From Paracoccaceae bacterium (GTDB taxonomy: Bacteria; Pseudomonadota; Alphaproteobacteria; Rhodobacterales; Rhodobacteraceae): DNA of 55,668 nt. How positions within the stretch are numbered: the stretch's first letter is position 1; each line of letters opens with the position of its first letter. This document shows positions 44,799 to 52,518 of this stretch, piece by piece. Position numbers and translations under genes: made by a program. The stretch covers positions 1-55,668 of the forward strand of contig JAGWVA010000023.1 of NCBI GenBank assembly GCA_028875855.1, in the 5' to 3' direction. The notes beneath the pieces are model-generated. The model worked only from the letters and a program-made list of their open reading frames with translations, was not told the DNA's origin and ran no database searches.

Positions 44799-45977
44799 TC
44801 AGATCGTGAAGCCGGAAAGCCGGTCGAACATCTCTGCAATGCCTTTGCGGTCGATATTGGCGAAGGCGATGCGCAGCTGCCGCGCCGCCTCGGGCGCGCC
44901 TTCGGGCTGGAACATCGTGCCGGGCAGCATGAGCACCCCCGCCTCGGCCACCATGCGCTTGCACAGCGCGTCGGACGCAAGCGCGAAGGGATGTTCGGCA
45001 TAGGCGAAATAGGCCCCGCACCCCAGAAGCCGCCAGCCCTCAAGCCTCGGGAAGCCTTCCGTGATCGCCGCGCGGCGGTCGAGGATCTCGGCCCGCTCGC
45101 CCGCAAGCCACTGGCCAAGGTTGTGCATCCCCCAAAGGGCCGCGCGCTGGCCAAGCTGGTTGGGGCAGATCGCCACTGTATCGAGGAACTTCTCGACCTC
45201 GGCCAGCCGCGCGGTGGCGGCGACGACGGCCCCCACGCGATGCCCGGTCAGCCGGTAGGCCTTGGAGAAGGAATAGAGATGGATCAGCGTCCCGGCCCAG
45301 TCGGGATCGGCGAAGAGGTCGTGCGGCGCGCCCGTGCGGCTGTCGAAATCGCGGTAGGTCTCGTCCACGATCAGCGCGATGCCGTGGCGGGCGCAAAGGT
45401 CGCAAAAGGCGCGCAGCACCTCGGCGGGATATTCCGCGCCGCCGGGATTGTTGGGGCTGACCAGCACGATGGCGCGGGTGCGATCGGTGATCAGCGCCGC
45501 CGCCCGGTCGGGATCGGGGATCAGGCCCGCGCCCGCGGGCAGGGGCACGGTGGTGACCCCCGCCATGTCGAGCCACATCTTGTGATTGAAATACCACGGG
45601 GTGGGCAGGATCACCTCGTCGCCCGCCCCGGCAAGGGTCGCCATGACCGCGCAGAACGCCTGATTGCAGCCCGAGGTGATGGCCACCTGATCGGCCGCGA
45701 TCTCGCCCCCGTAGGCTGCGGACCACTGGCGGGCGACCTCGTCGCGCAGCTCGGGCATCCCGAGCACGGGGCCGTAAAGATGGGCCGCGTCCTCGTGCAG
45801 CGCGGCTTCGGCAATCGCGCGGCGCAGCCCCTCGGGCGGCGGCTCCATCGGGGCGGCCTGGCTCACGTTGATCAGCGGGCGTTCGGGCGGAAAGGTCAGG
45901 CCCGTCAGCCAGCGCCGCGCCTCCATCACCGGGGGGGCGAAGGTGGCGGCCATGCGGGGGTTCAGCGGTCGGATCAT
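44799..45977 (-). CDS. Pyridoxal phosphate-dependent aminotransferase (class I/II)
   Basis: This 392-residue enzyme has the fold-type I sequence ITSGCNQAFCAVMATLAGAG (residues 100-119), with LVSPNNPGGAEYP and IVDETYRDF for cofactor contact. The PLP lysine is Lys239 in LYSFSKAYRLTGHRVGA. The C-terminal arginine lies near the end in AARQLRIAFANID. The substrate is not identifiable; aromatic or branched 2-oxoacids are usual for the group. The N-terminus NPRMAATFAPPVMEARRW is characteristic of one alphaproteobacterial subfamily. It is a single gene between the foldase and the DUF2127 pair. Confidence 0.9.
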   Translation of the reverse strand: MIRPLNPRMAATFAPPVMEARRWLTGLTFPPERPLINVSQAAPMEPPPEGLRRAIAEAALHEDAAHLYGPVLGMPELRDEVARQWSAAYGGEIAADQVAITSGCNQAFCAVMATLAGAGDEVILPTPWYFNHKMWLDMAGVTTVPLPAGAGLIPDPDRAAALITDRTRAIVLVSPNNPGGAEYPAEVLRAFCDLCARHGIALIVDETYRDFDSRTGAPHDLFADPDWAGTLIHLYSFSKAYRLTGHRVGAVVAATARLAEVEKFLDTVAICPNQLGQRAALWGMHNLGQWLAGERAEILDRRAAITEGFPRLEGWRLLGCGAYFAYAEHPFALASDALCKRMVAEAGVLMLPGTMFQPEGAPEAARQLRIAFANIDRKGIAEMFDRLSGFTI

Positions 45978-46036
45978 CGGGGCCTCGGCTCTGGTTTCGG
46001 CGGAGCCTAGCAGCGGGGCCCGGGGGCGGGAAGGGC

Positions 46037-46528
46037 TCAGCCGCGCGCCGCCGTCATCCGCCGCCATTCGTGCCGGATGAGCCAGATCACGATCAGGTCG
46101 AAAAGCGTCAGACCGATCATCACCGGGTCATGCGACACGGCAAAACGGTCGATCTGGTAGGCGATGAACAGAAACAGCACCACGATCGAGGCCGGGTAGG
46201 CCCAAAGCCAGCGTTTCACCAGCCCGAACACCAGCACCAGCTTCACCGTCGCATGGGTGACGAGGTAAAGCGCCCAGAAATGCTGCGCCCCCATGGAGAA
46301 TTGCTGGGCCTGATGCAGCAGCCAATGCGCCACCCGGTCGGTCGGGTCCTCGGCCAGTTCCTGCCGCGTGAGCGTCGTTGCGAGGTCCATCACCCATTGC
46401 GTGGGGATCAGCCAGACGGCGAGGCCCGACACCAGTTCGGTGAGCGCGAACAGCGCCTTCGCCAGCAGGCTCAGCTCGAAGGCCTGATGCAGCCGGTGTT
46501 CGACCTGTGCCGAAAAGGCGCGTGCCAT
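46037..46528 (-). CDS. DUF2127 membrane protein (second of pair)
   Basis: This 163-residue protein has four hydrophobic segments, at about residues 21-40, 86-105, 111-126 and 135-152. Conserved polar bits include HFWALYLVTHATVKLVLVFG and RWLWAYPASIVVLFLFIAYQ, matching DUF2127. It ends with IVIWLIRHEWRRM. It lies 10 bases downstream of a homologous gene of the same length. The family's function is unknown; the histidines and tryptophans in the membrane helices are conserved in both copies. Confidence 0.82.
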   Translation of the reverse strand: MARAFSAQVEHRLHQAFELSLLAKALFALTELVSGLAVWLIPTQWVMDLATTLTRQELAEDPTDRVAHWLLHQAQQFSMGAQHFWALYLVTHATVKLVLVFGLVKRWLWAYPASIVVLFLFIAYQIDRFAVSHDPVMIGLTLFDLIVIWLIRHEWRRMTAARG

Positions 46529-46538
46529 CCGCCGCCCC

Positions 46539-47033
46539 TCAGGCGGCGCGCGCGGCCCGGACCTGCTGCCATTCCCGCCACACGAGGCCGATCACGATCA
46601 CGTCGAACAGCGACAGCACGATCAGCGAAGGGGCGTGCGAAAAGCGGAAGCGGTCGAGCTGGTAGGCCACGAACCCCGTCAACACCAGCATCGAGACCGG
46701 ATGCGCCCAGGTCTTCTTCGCCAGCAGCGCCAGCACGACCGACAGGTTCAGCAGCCCGTGCGCGAAGAGATAGAGCAGCCAGAAGCCCTGCTTGTGCGTG
46801 GCGAAATCGTGCACCGCGCTCAGCATCGACAGGCGCAGCCCATGGTTCGGGTGGGCGAACAGGCCGGGGTCGGTCATATGCGCCAGATGCCGCAGCCAGC
46901 CCATCCGGTCGCCCAGAAACAGCGCGATCGCCGCAAGAAGTTGCGACGCGCCGATCGCCGCCTGCATTCCAAGCCCCACGAGGAAGGAATTGTGCAGGAA
47001 GCTCGACATCCGGCTTTCGGTCGGGGCGGTCAT
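46539..47033 (-). CDS. DUF2127 membrane protein (first of pair)
   Basis: This 164-residue protein resembles its downstream neighbour along its length. It shares FWLLYLFAHGLLNLSVVLAL, TWAHPVSMLVLTGFVAYQLD, RFRFSHAPSLIVLSLFDVIV and the RxEWQ-type ending. The start MTAPTESRMSSFLHNSFLVG at 47033 makes the two paralogues equal in size and avoids overlap with the phosphoribosyltransferase upstream, so it is preferred over an earlier ATG. Sequence divergence shows an old duplication. Function is unknown. Confidence 0.82.
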   Translation of the reverse strand: MTAPTESRMSSFLHNSFLVGLGMQAAIGASQLLAAIALFLGDRMGWLRHLAHMTDPGLFAHPNHGLRLSMLSAVHDFATHKQGFWLLYLFAHGLLNLSVVLALLAKKTWAHPVSMLVLTGFVAYQLDRFRFSHAPSLIVLSLFDVIVIGLVWREWQQVRAARAA

Positions 47034-47043
47034 GCGCGCCGCC

Positions 47044-47550
47044 TCAATCCCGGCCGCGGAAGGGTTCCACATATTGCAGCGCCATATCCCAAGGGAAGAA
47101 GATCCACGTATCCTGGCTGACCTCGGTTATGTAGGTATCCACCATCGGCTTGCCAGAGGGCTTGGCATAGACCGTGGCGAAATGCGCCTTGGGATAGAGC
47201 TTGCGCACCAGTTCCAGCGTCTTGCCGGTGTCGACCAGATCGTCCACCACCAGCACGCCGGTTCCGTCGCCCGACATGATGTCGGCCTGCGGGGCCTTGA
47301 TGAGGCGGGGCGCGGTCTGTTCCTGATGGTTGTAGGACTTGACCGAGATCGTATCGACGACGCGGATGTCGAGTTCGCGCGCGACGATCATCGCGGGCGC
47401 CATGCCGCCGCGGGTGATCGCCACCACCGCGCGCCAGGCGCCGTTGTCGGGGCCCTGTCCATCGAGCCGCCACGCCAGCGCGCGCGCATCGCGGTGGATC
47501 TGGTCCCAGCTGACGTGAAAGCCCTTTTCGTGCGGCAGACGGTCGGTCAT
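47044..47550 (-). CDS. gpt: Xanthine-guanine phosphoribosyltransferase
   Basis: This 168-residue purine salvage enzyme starts [20 protein letters not shown]. It has the substrate segment [20 protein letters not shown] and the PRPP motif [18 protein letters not shown] (near residue 100). W-rich WIFFPWDMA lies close to the C-terminus. All are typical of Gpt. The ATG at 47550 overlaps the fabI stop by 4 bases, so it is translated from the same message. Confidence 0.93.
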   Translation of the reverse strand: MTDRLPHEKGFHVSWDQIHRDARALAWRLDGQGPDNGAWRAVVAITRGGMAPAMIVARELDIRVVDTISVKSYNHQEQTAPRLIKAPQADIMSGDGTGVLVVDDLVDTGKTLELVRKLYPKAHFATVYAKPSGKPMVDTYITEVSQDTWIFFPWDMALQYVEPFRGRD

Positions 47551-48389
47551 TGCGCCTCTCCCTTTCCGTTGCCGTTGCGGCCGGTGACGACGTCGATGTC
47601 GGGGGCGTCCACCGCCTTCATGCCGACGACATGGTAGCCCGCGTCCACGTGCAGGTTCTCGCCCGTGGTCCCCGAGCCCAGATCCGACAGCAGGTAAAGC
47701 GCGGCCTTGCCGACCTCTTCCTGCGTGACGTTGCGCCGAAGCGGGCTGTTCAGTTCGTTCCACTTCATGATGTAGCGGAAATCGCCGATGCCGCTTGCCG
47801 CCAGCGTCTTGATCGGGCCGGCCGAGATCGCATTGCAGCGGATGCCGTTCTTGCCCAGATCCTCGGCGATGTATTTCACGCTCGCCTCGAGCGCGGCCTT
47901 GGCGACGCCCATCACGTTGTAGTGAGGCATCACCTGTTCCGCGCCGTAGTAGGTCAGCGTCAGCAGGCTGCCGCCGTCGGGCATGATCTCGGCCGCGCGC
48001 TTGCACACCGCGGTGAAGGAATAGACCGAGATATCCATCGTCATCGAGAAGTTGCCCCGGCTCGTATCGACGTAGCGGCCGCGCAGCTCGTTCTTGTCGG
48101 AAAAGCCGATCGCGTGAACCACGAAATCGATCTTGCCCCAGACGGCCTTGAGATGGGCGAACAGGCGGTCCATCGACTCCTCGTCCGCCACGTCGCATTC
48201 GACAAGCTCCGTGGCGCCGATCTGGGCGGCCAGCGGCTCCACGCGCTTCTTCAGCGCCTCGCCCTGATACGAGAACGCGAGGTCCGCGCCGTGATCGGCC
48301 AAGGCCCGGGCAATCCCCCAGGCGATCGATTTGTCGTTGGCCAGCCCCATGATGAGCCCGCGCTTGCCGTCCATGAGCCGTGTTGACAT
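47547..48389 (-). CDS. fabI: Enoyl-ACP reductase (NADH)
   Basis: This 280-residue enzyme reduces enoyl-ACP in the last step of each fatty-acid cycle. It starts [20 protein letters not shown] and has the cofactor region [20 protein letters not shown]. The catalytic pair is Tyr157 and Lys164 in [17 protein letters not shown], the YxxxxxxK pattern of FabI. The C-terminus extends about 15 residues beyond the E. coli protein, ending NGNGKGEAQ. It is divergent from pdxH across 147 bases. Confidence 0.95.
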   Translation of the reverse strand: MSTRLMDGKRGLIMGLANDKSIAWGIARALADHGADLAFSYQGEALKKRVEPLAAQIGATELVECDVADEESMDRLFAHLKAVWGKIDFVVHAIGFSDKNELRGRYVDTSRGNFSMTMDISVYSFTAVCKRAAEIMPDGGSLLTLTYYGAEQVMPHYNVMGVAKAALEASVKYIAEDLGKNGIRCNAISAGPIKTLAASGIGDFRYIMKWNELNSPLRRNVTQEEVGKAALYLLSDLGSGTTGENLHVDAGYHVVGMKAVDAPDIDVVTGRNGNGKGEAQ

Positions 48390-48536
48390 GGGGTGTCCCT
48401 CTGCGCCCTTGTTGGTGTGCCATTCCTCTATCCGGTGGCGCGCGGCGCATCAAGGGCGCGCGGACCGCGACGCGGGCCGGCCTTGCCTCCGGGGCGGGGC
48501 TGCGCCATGTCCTGTGGCGTGAACCGGGAGACGAAC

Positions 48537-49139
48537 ATGGACAGAGACGGTATTTTCGCGGGCGACGATCCCTTTGCCATCGCGCGGCGCTGGCTGGCCG
48601 AGGCCGAGCCGCAGGAACTGAACGATCCCAATGCCATCGCGCTTGCGACCGTCGATGCAAGCGGGCTGCCGAATGCGCGCATGGTCCTGCTCAAGGAGAT
48701 CGAGGACGCGGCCTTCGTCTTCTACACCAACTACGGCAGCGCCAAGGCGCAGGAGATCGACGCGACGGGCAAGGCCGCCTTCGTCATGCACTGGAAGAGC
48801 CTGCGCCGGCAGGTGCGGGTGCGGGGTCTTGTGAGCCGCGAAGAGGGGCCGCAGGCGGATGCCTACTTCGCCTCGCGCTCGCTCAAGAGCCGGCTGGGGG
48901 CCTGGGCCTCGCAGCAGTCCCGGCCGCTGGCCTCGCGCACGACGCTTCTGGCCGAGGTGGCCAAGATCACCGCGACCAAGGGCCCCAATCCGCCGCGCCC
49001 GCCGTTCTGGGGCGGCTTTCGCATCCAGCCGCTGGAAATCGAGTTCTGGGCCGATGGTGCATTCCGCCTGCACGACCGCTTTCGCTGGCGCCGCGAAACC
49101 CTTGAAGATGCATGGGAAATTTCGCGTTTGAACCCTTGA
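48537..49139 (+). CDS. pdxH: Pyridoxamine 5'-phosphate oxidase
   Basis: This 200-residue FMN enzyme makes pyridoxal 5'-phosphate. It shows [35 protein letters not shown] and [16 protein letters not shown]. The C-terminal signature [15 protein letters not shown] leads to RFRWRR, then the final ISRLNP. The ATG at 48537 follows GGGAGACGAAC at good spacing. The frame is open further upstream but lacks similarity there. The family is well conserved and the length is slightly short, lacking about 15 N-terminal residues of the E. coli form. Confidence 0.95.
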   Translation: MDRDGIFAGDDPFAIARRWLAEAEPQELNDPNAIALATVDASGLPNARMVLLKEIEDAAFVFYTNYGSAKAQEIDATGKAAFVMHWKSLRRQVRVRGLVSREEGPQADAYFASRSLKSRLGAWASQQSRPLASRTTLLAEVAKITATKGPNPPRPPFWGGFRIQPLEIEFWADGAFRLHDRFRWRRETLEDAWEISRLNP

Positions 49140-49263
49140 ATTTCACGAAGCGTGAATTGCAAGCCCCAAGCCTACAACGATTTTCCGTGCATTCGGGGTT
49201 GAAAAGGCGCTAAGGTTCAATGCATGTAGAGTTCAGTATTCGTTTGGGGAAGCGAACGTAACG

Positions 49264-49797
49264 ATGACAGACGAGCAGAGGCCGGTGCGTGTGGTTCACG
49301 GCCGCGTAAAGTGGTTCGATATTGGCAAGGGGTTCGGATTCATCGTCGCCGACGACGGCGGCTCGGACATCCTTTTGCATGCGAACGTTCTTCGGAATTT
49401 CGGCCAGAGTTCGGTCGCTGACGGCGCGGGGATCGAGGTTGCGGTCCAGCATACGCAGCGCGGTGAACAGGCCGTTGAGGTGCGGGCCATCGAGCCGCCG
49501 CAGGGCATCGCCCAGACGACCGACGGCGCGCCGCTCAATCCGCTGCCCGATCCCGAAACCCAGCCCTTGCAGCCGGCCCGCGTGAAGTGGTTCGACAAGG
49601 TCAAGGGCTTTGGCTTCGCCAACGTGTTTGGCGCGGCCGACGATGTGTTCATCCATATCGAGGTGCTGCGCATGTCGGGCTTTGCCGACCTGCAACCGGG
49701 CGAGGCGGTCTGCCTGCGCATCACCGAGGGCAAACGCGGCCGCATGGCCACGCAGGTGGCGTCATGGGAAGCGGCTCTGCGCGAACGCGACGCCTGA
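49264..49797 (+). CDS. Double cold-shock-domain protein
   Basis: This 177-residue protein contains two cold-shock domains joined by a Pro-rich linker. Domain 1 (residues about 8-75) has GRVKWFDIGKGFGFIVADD and DILLHANVL. Domain 2 (about 105-170) has ARVKWFDKVKGFGFANVFG and DVFIHIEVL. Both retain the RNP1 and RNP2 motifs used to bind single-stranded RNA or DNA. Alphaproteobacteria often carry such two-domain forms alongside single-domain CspA. A 124-base AT-richer leader precedes it and may be regulatory. The ATG at 49264 has the usual MTDEQR start. It overlaps the next gene by 34 bases. Confidence 0.9.
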   Translation: MTDEQRPVRVVHGRVKWFDIGKGFGFIVADDGGSDILLHANVLRNFGQSSVADGAGIEVAVQHTQRGEQAVEVRAIEPPQGIAQTTDGAPLNPLPDPETQPLQPARVKWFDKVKGFGFANVFGAADDVFIHIEVLRMSGFADLQPGEAVCLRITEGKRGRMATQVASWEAALRERDA

Positions 49798-50276
49798 CGG
49801 GGCGTCTGTGCGCCGGCCTTCTGGCCGCGCTCCTGTGCGCGGGCGCTGCCGCGGCGCAGGACTGCCGGGCGGACCGGGTGAGCTTTCGCGTGCAGGGCAG
49901 GGCGGTCGCCACCTTCTCGGTCGAGGTGGCACGGACCGAGGCAGAACGCGCCTACGGCCTGATGAACCGCGACCGACTTTCTCCGGATGCCGGCATGATC
50001 TTCGTCTGGCCGGAGCCCGTTCACGCGCGCTTCTGGATGAAGGATACGCGCATCGCGCTGGACATGATCTTCGTCGATCCGAAGGGCATCGTGAAGCGCG
50101 TCGCGGCGGATGCAAAGCCCATGGATCTGACGGTGATCGACGGCGGGACGGGCATTCAATACGTGGTCGAGATCAAGGCCGGGCAGGCGCGCGCGCTTGA
50201 CATCGGCCCCGGCGCCGAGATGCAGAGCGCGCTGATCCCGGACCGGCTCGCCGCATGGCCCTGCGCCGCGCGATAG
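49764..50276 (+). CDS. Secreted DUF192 protein
   Basis: This 170-residue protein has a signal peptide (LCAGLLAALLCAGAAAAQ, cleavage near residue 31). The DUF192 domain follows, with AERAYGLMNRDRLSPDAGMIF, FWMKDTRIALDMIFVDPKG and a C-terminal EIKAGQARALDIGPG. DUF192 proteins are small periplasmic domains of unknown function. The ATG at 49764 lies within the end of the cold-shock gene, in another frame, with GTGGC rather than a strong site, so coupling is likely. It is followed by tRNA-Pro. Confidence 0.88.
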   Translation: MGSGSARTRRLTGRLCAGLLAALLCAGAAAAQDCRADRVSFRVQGRAVATFSVEVARTEAERAYGLMNRDRLSPDAGMIFVWPEPVHARFWMKDTRIALDMIFVDPKGIVKRVAADAKPMDLTVIDGGTGIQYVVEIKAGQARALDIGPGAEMQSALIPDRLAAWPCAAR

Positions 50277-50316
50277 GGCTTTTCCCTGCCTGTTCTTCGG
50301 GTTATGAGACCTTGAT

Positions 50317-50394
50317 CGGGGCGTAGGATAGCCTGGTTATTCCGCCTGCTTTGGGAGCAGGAGACCCTCAGTTCGAATCTGAGCGCCCCGACCA
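50317..50394 (+). tRNA. tRNA-Pro (anticodon UGG)
   Basis: A full cloverleaf can be drawn. The acceptor stem is CGGGGCG/CGCCCCG, with the bacterial C1-G72 pair and A73, and a genomic CCA (50392-50394). The anticodon arm is CCTGC-TTTGGGA-GCAGG with TGG in the loop. The T-arm is CTCAG-TTCGAAT-CTGAG. The D-arm is unusual: GGAT, then a 10-base loop containing GG, then TTCC, giving only three Watson-Crick pairs and a T-T at 13-22. It lies 40 bases after the DUF192 stop. Confidence 0.93.
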
Positions 50395-50481
50395 TCACCC
50401 CCCGACAATCCCGCGCGTGCCGCCATGATGCGACGCCCGTCCCATGGCGGGAACGGCTGACCGCCCCCGCCAGACTGTGCC

Positions 50482-51423
50482 TCAGCGCCCCCGGATGCGG
50501 GGGTCGAGCGCGTCGCGCAGCCCGTCGCCGATGTAGTTCACGCTCAGCACCGTAAGCGAGATGGCGACGCCCGGCCAGATCACGAGGCCCGGGTTGTCCT
50601 GCATCAGGTCCACGCCGTCGTAGAGCAGGCGCCCCCAGGTCGGGAAATCGGGCGGGAAGCCGAGGCCAAGGAACGAAAGCGCGGATTCCGTGATGATCGC
50701 GTTCGCGATGCCCAGCGTCGCGGCCACCATGACCGGGCTCAGGACGTTGGGCAGGATGTGACGCAGGATCATCCGGCGCGGCGGCGTGCCGATGGATTTC
50801 GCCGCCAGCACGAATTCGCGTTCCTTCAGCGCCAGAACCTCGCCGCGCACGACGCGGGCGCATTGCATCCAGCTTGTCACCCCGATCGCCGAGACGATCA
50901 GGATGAAGGTGCCCGCCTCGAGCCCCAGCACATGGGCGATGGTGTCACGGAACAGCATGACCATGACCAGCAATAGCGGCAGCAGCGGCAGCGCAAGGAA
51001 CAGGTCCGTCAGCCGCATCAGGATGCCGTCGAGGCGCTTGAAATAGCCCGACAGCACGCCCACCAGCGTGCCGAGCGAGATCGACAGCGTCATCGCCGTC
51101 AGGCCGACGGCGATCGAGATCTTGCCCCCCGCCATCAGCCGCGCCAGCTCGTCGCGGGCAAGCTGGTCGGTGCCCAGCGGATGGCCCCAGCTTGGCCCGA
51201 GGTTCTTCGAGCGGATGAGCGTGAGCGCATCCGTCGGCATCTGCTCGGGTCCGATCCGCCAGATCAGCGGCCCGATGAAGACGAAAAGGACGATCACCAC
51301 CAGCACCGCCAGCCCGATCATCGCGCCCTTGTGGTTTCGGAACTGCGCCCAGACATCGCGCCACTGGCTGCGCGGCGGTGCGATCTCGGGCAGGTCGTCG
51401 GCTTTCATCGTGGCGTCAGTCAT
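50482..51423 (-). CDS. Dipeptide/oligopeptide ABC transporter permease (DppC/OppC type)
   Basis: This 313-residue inner-membrane protein has an N-terminal helix (IGLAVLVVIVLFVFIGPLIW). The periplasmic GTDQLARDELARLMAG motif follows, then five further helices. The cytoplasmic coupling loop contains EFVLAAKSIGTPPRRMILRH. The GTDxxGRD-like and EAA motifs identify the C-type permease of the family. The ATG at 51423 overlaps the preceding permease by 8 bases; an ATG six codons later is possible. It is last in the operon. Confidence 0.9.
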   Translation of the reverse strand: MTDATMKADDLPEIAPPRSQWRDVWAQFRNHKGAMIGLAVLVVIVLFVFIGPLIWRIGPEQMPTDALTLIRSKNLGPSWGHPLGTDQLARDELARLMAGGKISIAVGLTAMTLSISLGTLVGVLSGYFKRLDGILMRLTDLFLALPLLPLLLVMVMLFRDTIAHVLGLEAGTFILIVSAIGVTSWMQCARVVRGEVLALKEREFVLAAKSIGTPPRRMILRHILPNVLSPVMVAATLGIANAIITESALSFLGLGFPPDFPTWGRLLYDGVDLMQDNPGLVIWPGVAISLTVLSVNYIGDGLRDALDPRIRGR

Positions 51424-52423
51424 AGCGGATTCTCGGGTCAAGGAGGCCGTAGAGGATGTCGGCGACCAGGTTGAAGAGCACGATCAGGATGGCGAAGATG
51501 AAGGTCAGCGTCTGCACCATGGGCACGTCATCGGCATAGATCGCCGTAATCAGAAGCTGGCCCAGGCCGTTCACCTTGAACACCTGCTCGGTGATGATGG
51601 CGCCGCCGAAGATCGTCGGCACGCCAAGCGCGATGACGGTCACGACCGGGATCAACGAGTTGCGCAGCACGTGGACCAGCACCACGACGCGTTCGCCCAT
51701 GCCCTTGGCGCGGGCGGTGCGGACATAGTCCTGGTGCAGGTTGTCCAGCATCGAGGCGCGCATGAAGCGGCTGATCTGGGCGGCGTTGTAAAGCGCGAGC
51801 ACCGCGACCGGCATCGCCATCTGGCGCACCTGCTTGGCGAAGCTCGCCCAATCGTGGACCACCAGCGTCGTGTCGTAGATCGACGGGAACCAGCCCAGCT
51901 CGACCGAGAAGATCACGATCAGCAGCACCCCGGTGAAGAAGGTGGGGACCGAAAAGCCCACCATCGACACGAAGGTGCCGATCTGGTCGAACCAGCTGTA
52001 TTGCCGGTATGCCGATACGATGCCGATCGGCAGCGCGATCAGCACGCCGATCAGGTAGGACATGCCGACCACCGTCAGGGTCTGGGGAATGCGCTGCCAG
52101 ATGATGTCGAAGACGGGGCTGCGCGTCTGCCACGAGATGATGCGTTGCAGGCCGGTCGCGAAATGCGTGCCGAACAGCACATCGCACCAGTGCAGCGGCT
52201 CGACGATGAAGAACTGACGCAGCCACAGCGCGTATTGCACCAGGAGCGGCTTGTTGAAGCCCATGGCTTCCTTCATCTTTTCCTTGACGTCGGGCGGAAT
52301 GGTCAGCGGCATCTGCGCCGTCGGATCACCGGGCGCGAGCTTCAGCAGCATGAAGATGATCAGGCTGATGAGCAGAAGCACCGGGATCGCGAGGATCAGC
52401 CGTCGGATCGTGTATGTCAGCAT
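51416..52423 (-). CDS. Dipeptide/oligopeptide ABC transporter permease (DppB/OppB type)
   Basis: This 335-residue permease starts MLTYTIRRLILAIPVLLLIS, the standard B-subunit N-terminus, followed by LKLAPGDPTAQMPLTIPPD. It has six predicted helices. The coupling loop is DYVRTARAKGMGERVVVLVH, and the C-terminus is DPRIRYD. With the C-type permease it forms the membrane channel. It lies downstream of the binding-protein gene after a hairpin that may reduce its expression. Confidence 0.92.
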   Translation of the reverse strand: MLTYTIRRLILAIPVLLLISLIIFMLLKLAPGDPTAQMPLTIPPDVKEKMKEAMGFNKPLLVQYALWLRQFFIVEPLHWCDVLFGTHFATGLQRIISWQTRSPVFDIIWQRIPQTLTVVGMSYLIGVLIALPIGIVSAYRQYSWFDQIGTFVSMVGFSVPTFFTGVLLIVIFSVELGWFPSIYDTTLVVHDWASFAKQVRQMAMPVAVLALYNAAQISRFMRASMLDNLHQDYVRTARAKGMGERVVVLVHVLRNSLIPVVTVIALGVPTIFGGAIITEQVFKVNGLGQLLITAIYADDVPMVQTLTFIFAILIVLFNLVADILYGLLDPRIRYD

Positions 52424-52474
52424 ATGGGGTGCCTCGGCAGGGCAGTCTGCGGTCTGTTGGCTTGGGGGAGCGGT

Positions 52475-52496
52475 GGGCCGCCCCGAAGGGCGGCCC
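52475..52496 (-). terminator. Intercistronic hairpin after the binding-protein gene
   Basis: GGGCCGCCC (52475-52483) and GGGCGGCCC (52488-52496) form a perfect 9-bp stem with a 4-base loop, 22 bases after the stop of the binding-protein gene and before the permeases. No T-run follows on the minus strand. It could act as a partial terminator or protect the 3' end of the upstream message, as in other ABC operons. Confidence 0.65.
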
Positions 52497-52518
52497 TTTG
52501 CTCAGGCCGGATGCGGCC

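Noticed and set aside
50317-50481. Attachment site at tRNA-Pro
   Set aside because: No integrase gene and no second copy of the tRNA 3' end is visible in the neighbourhood.
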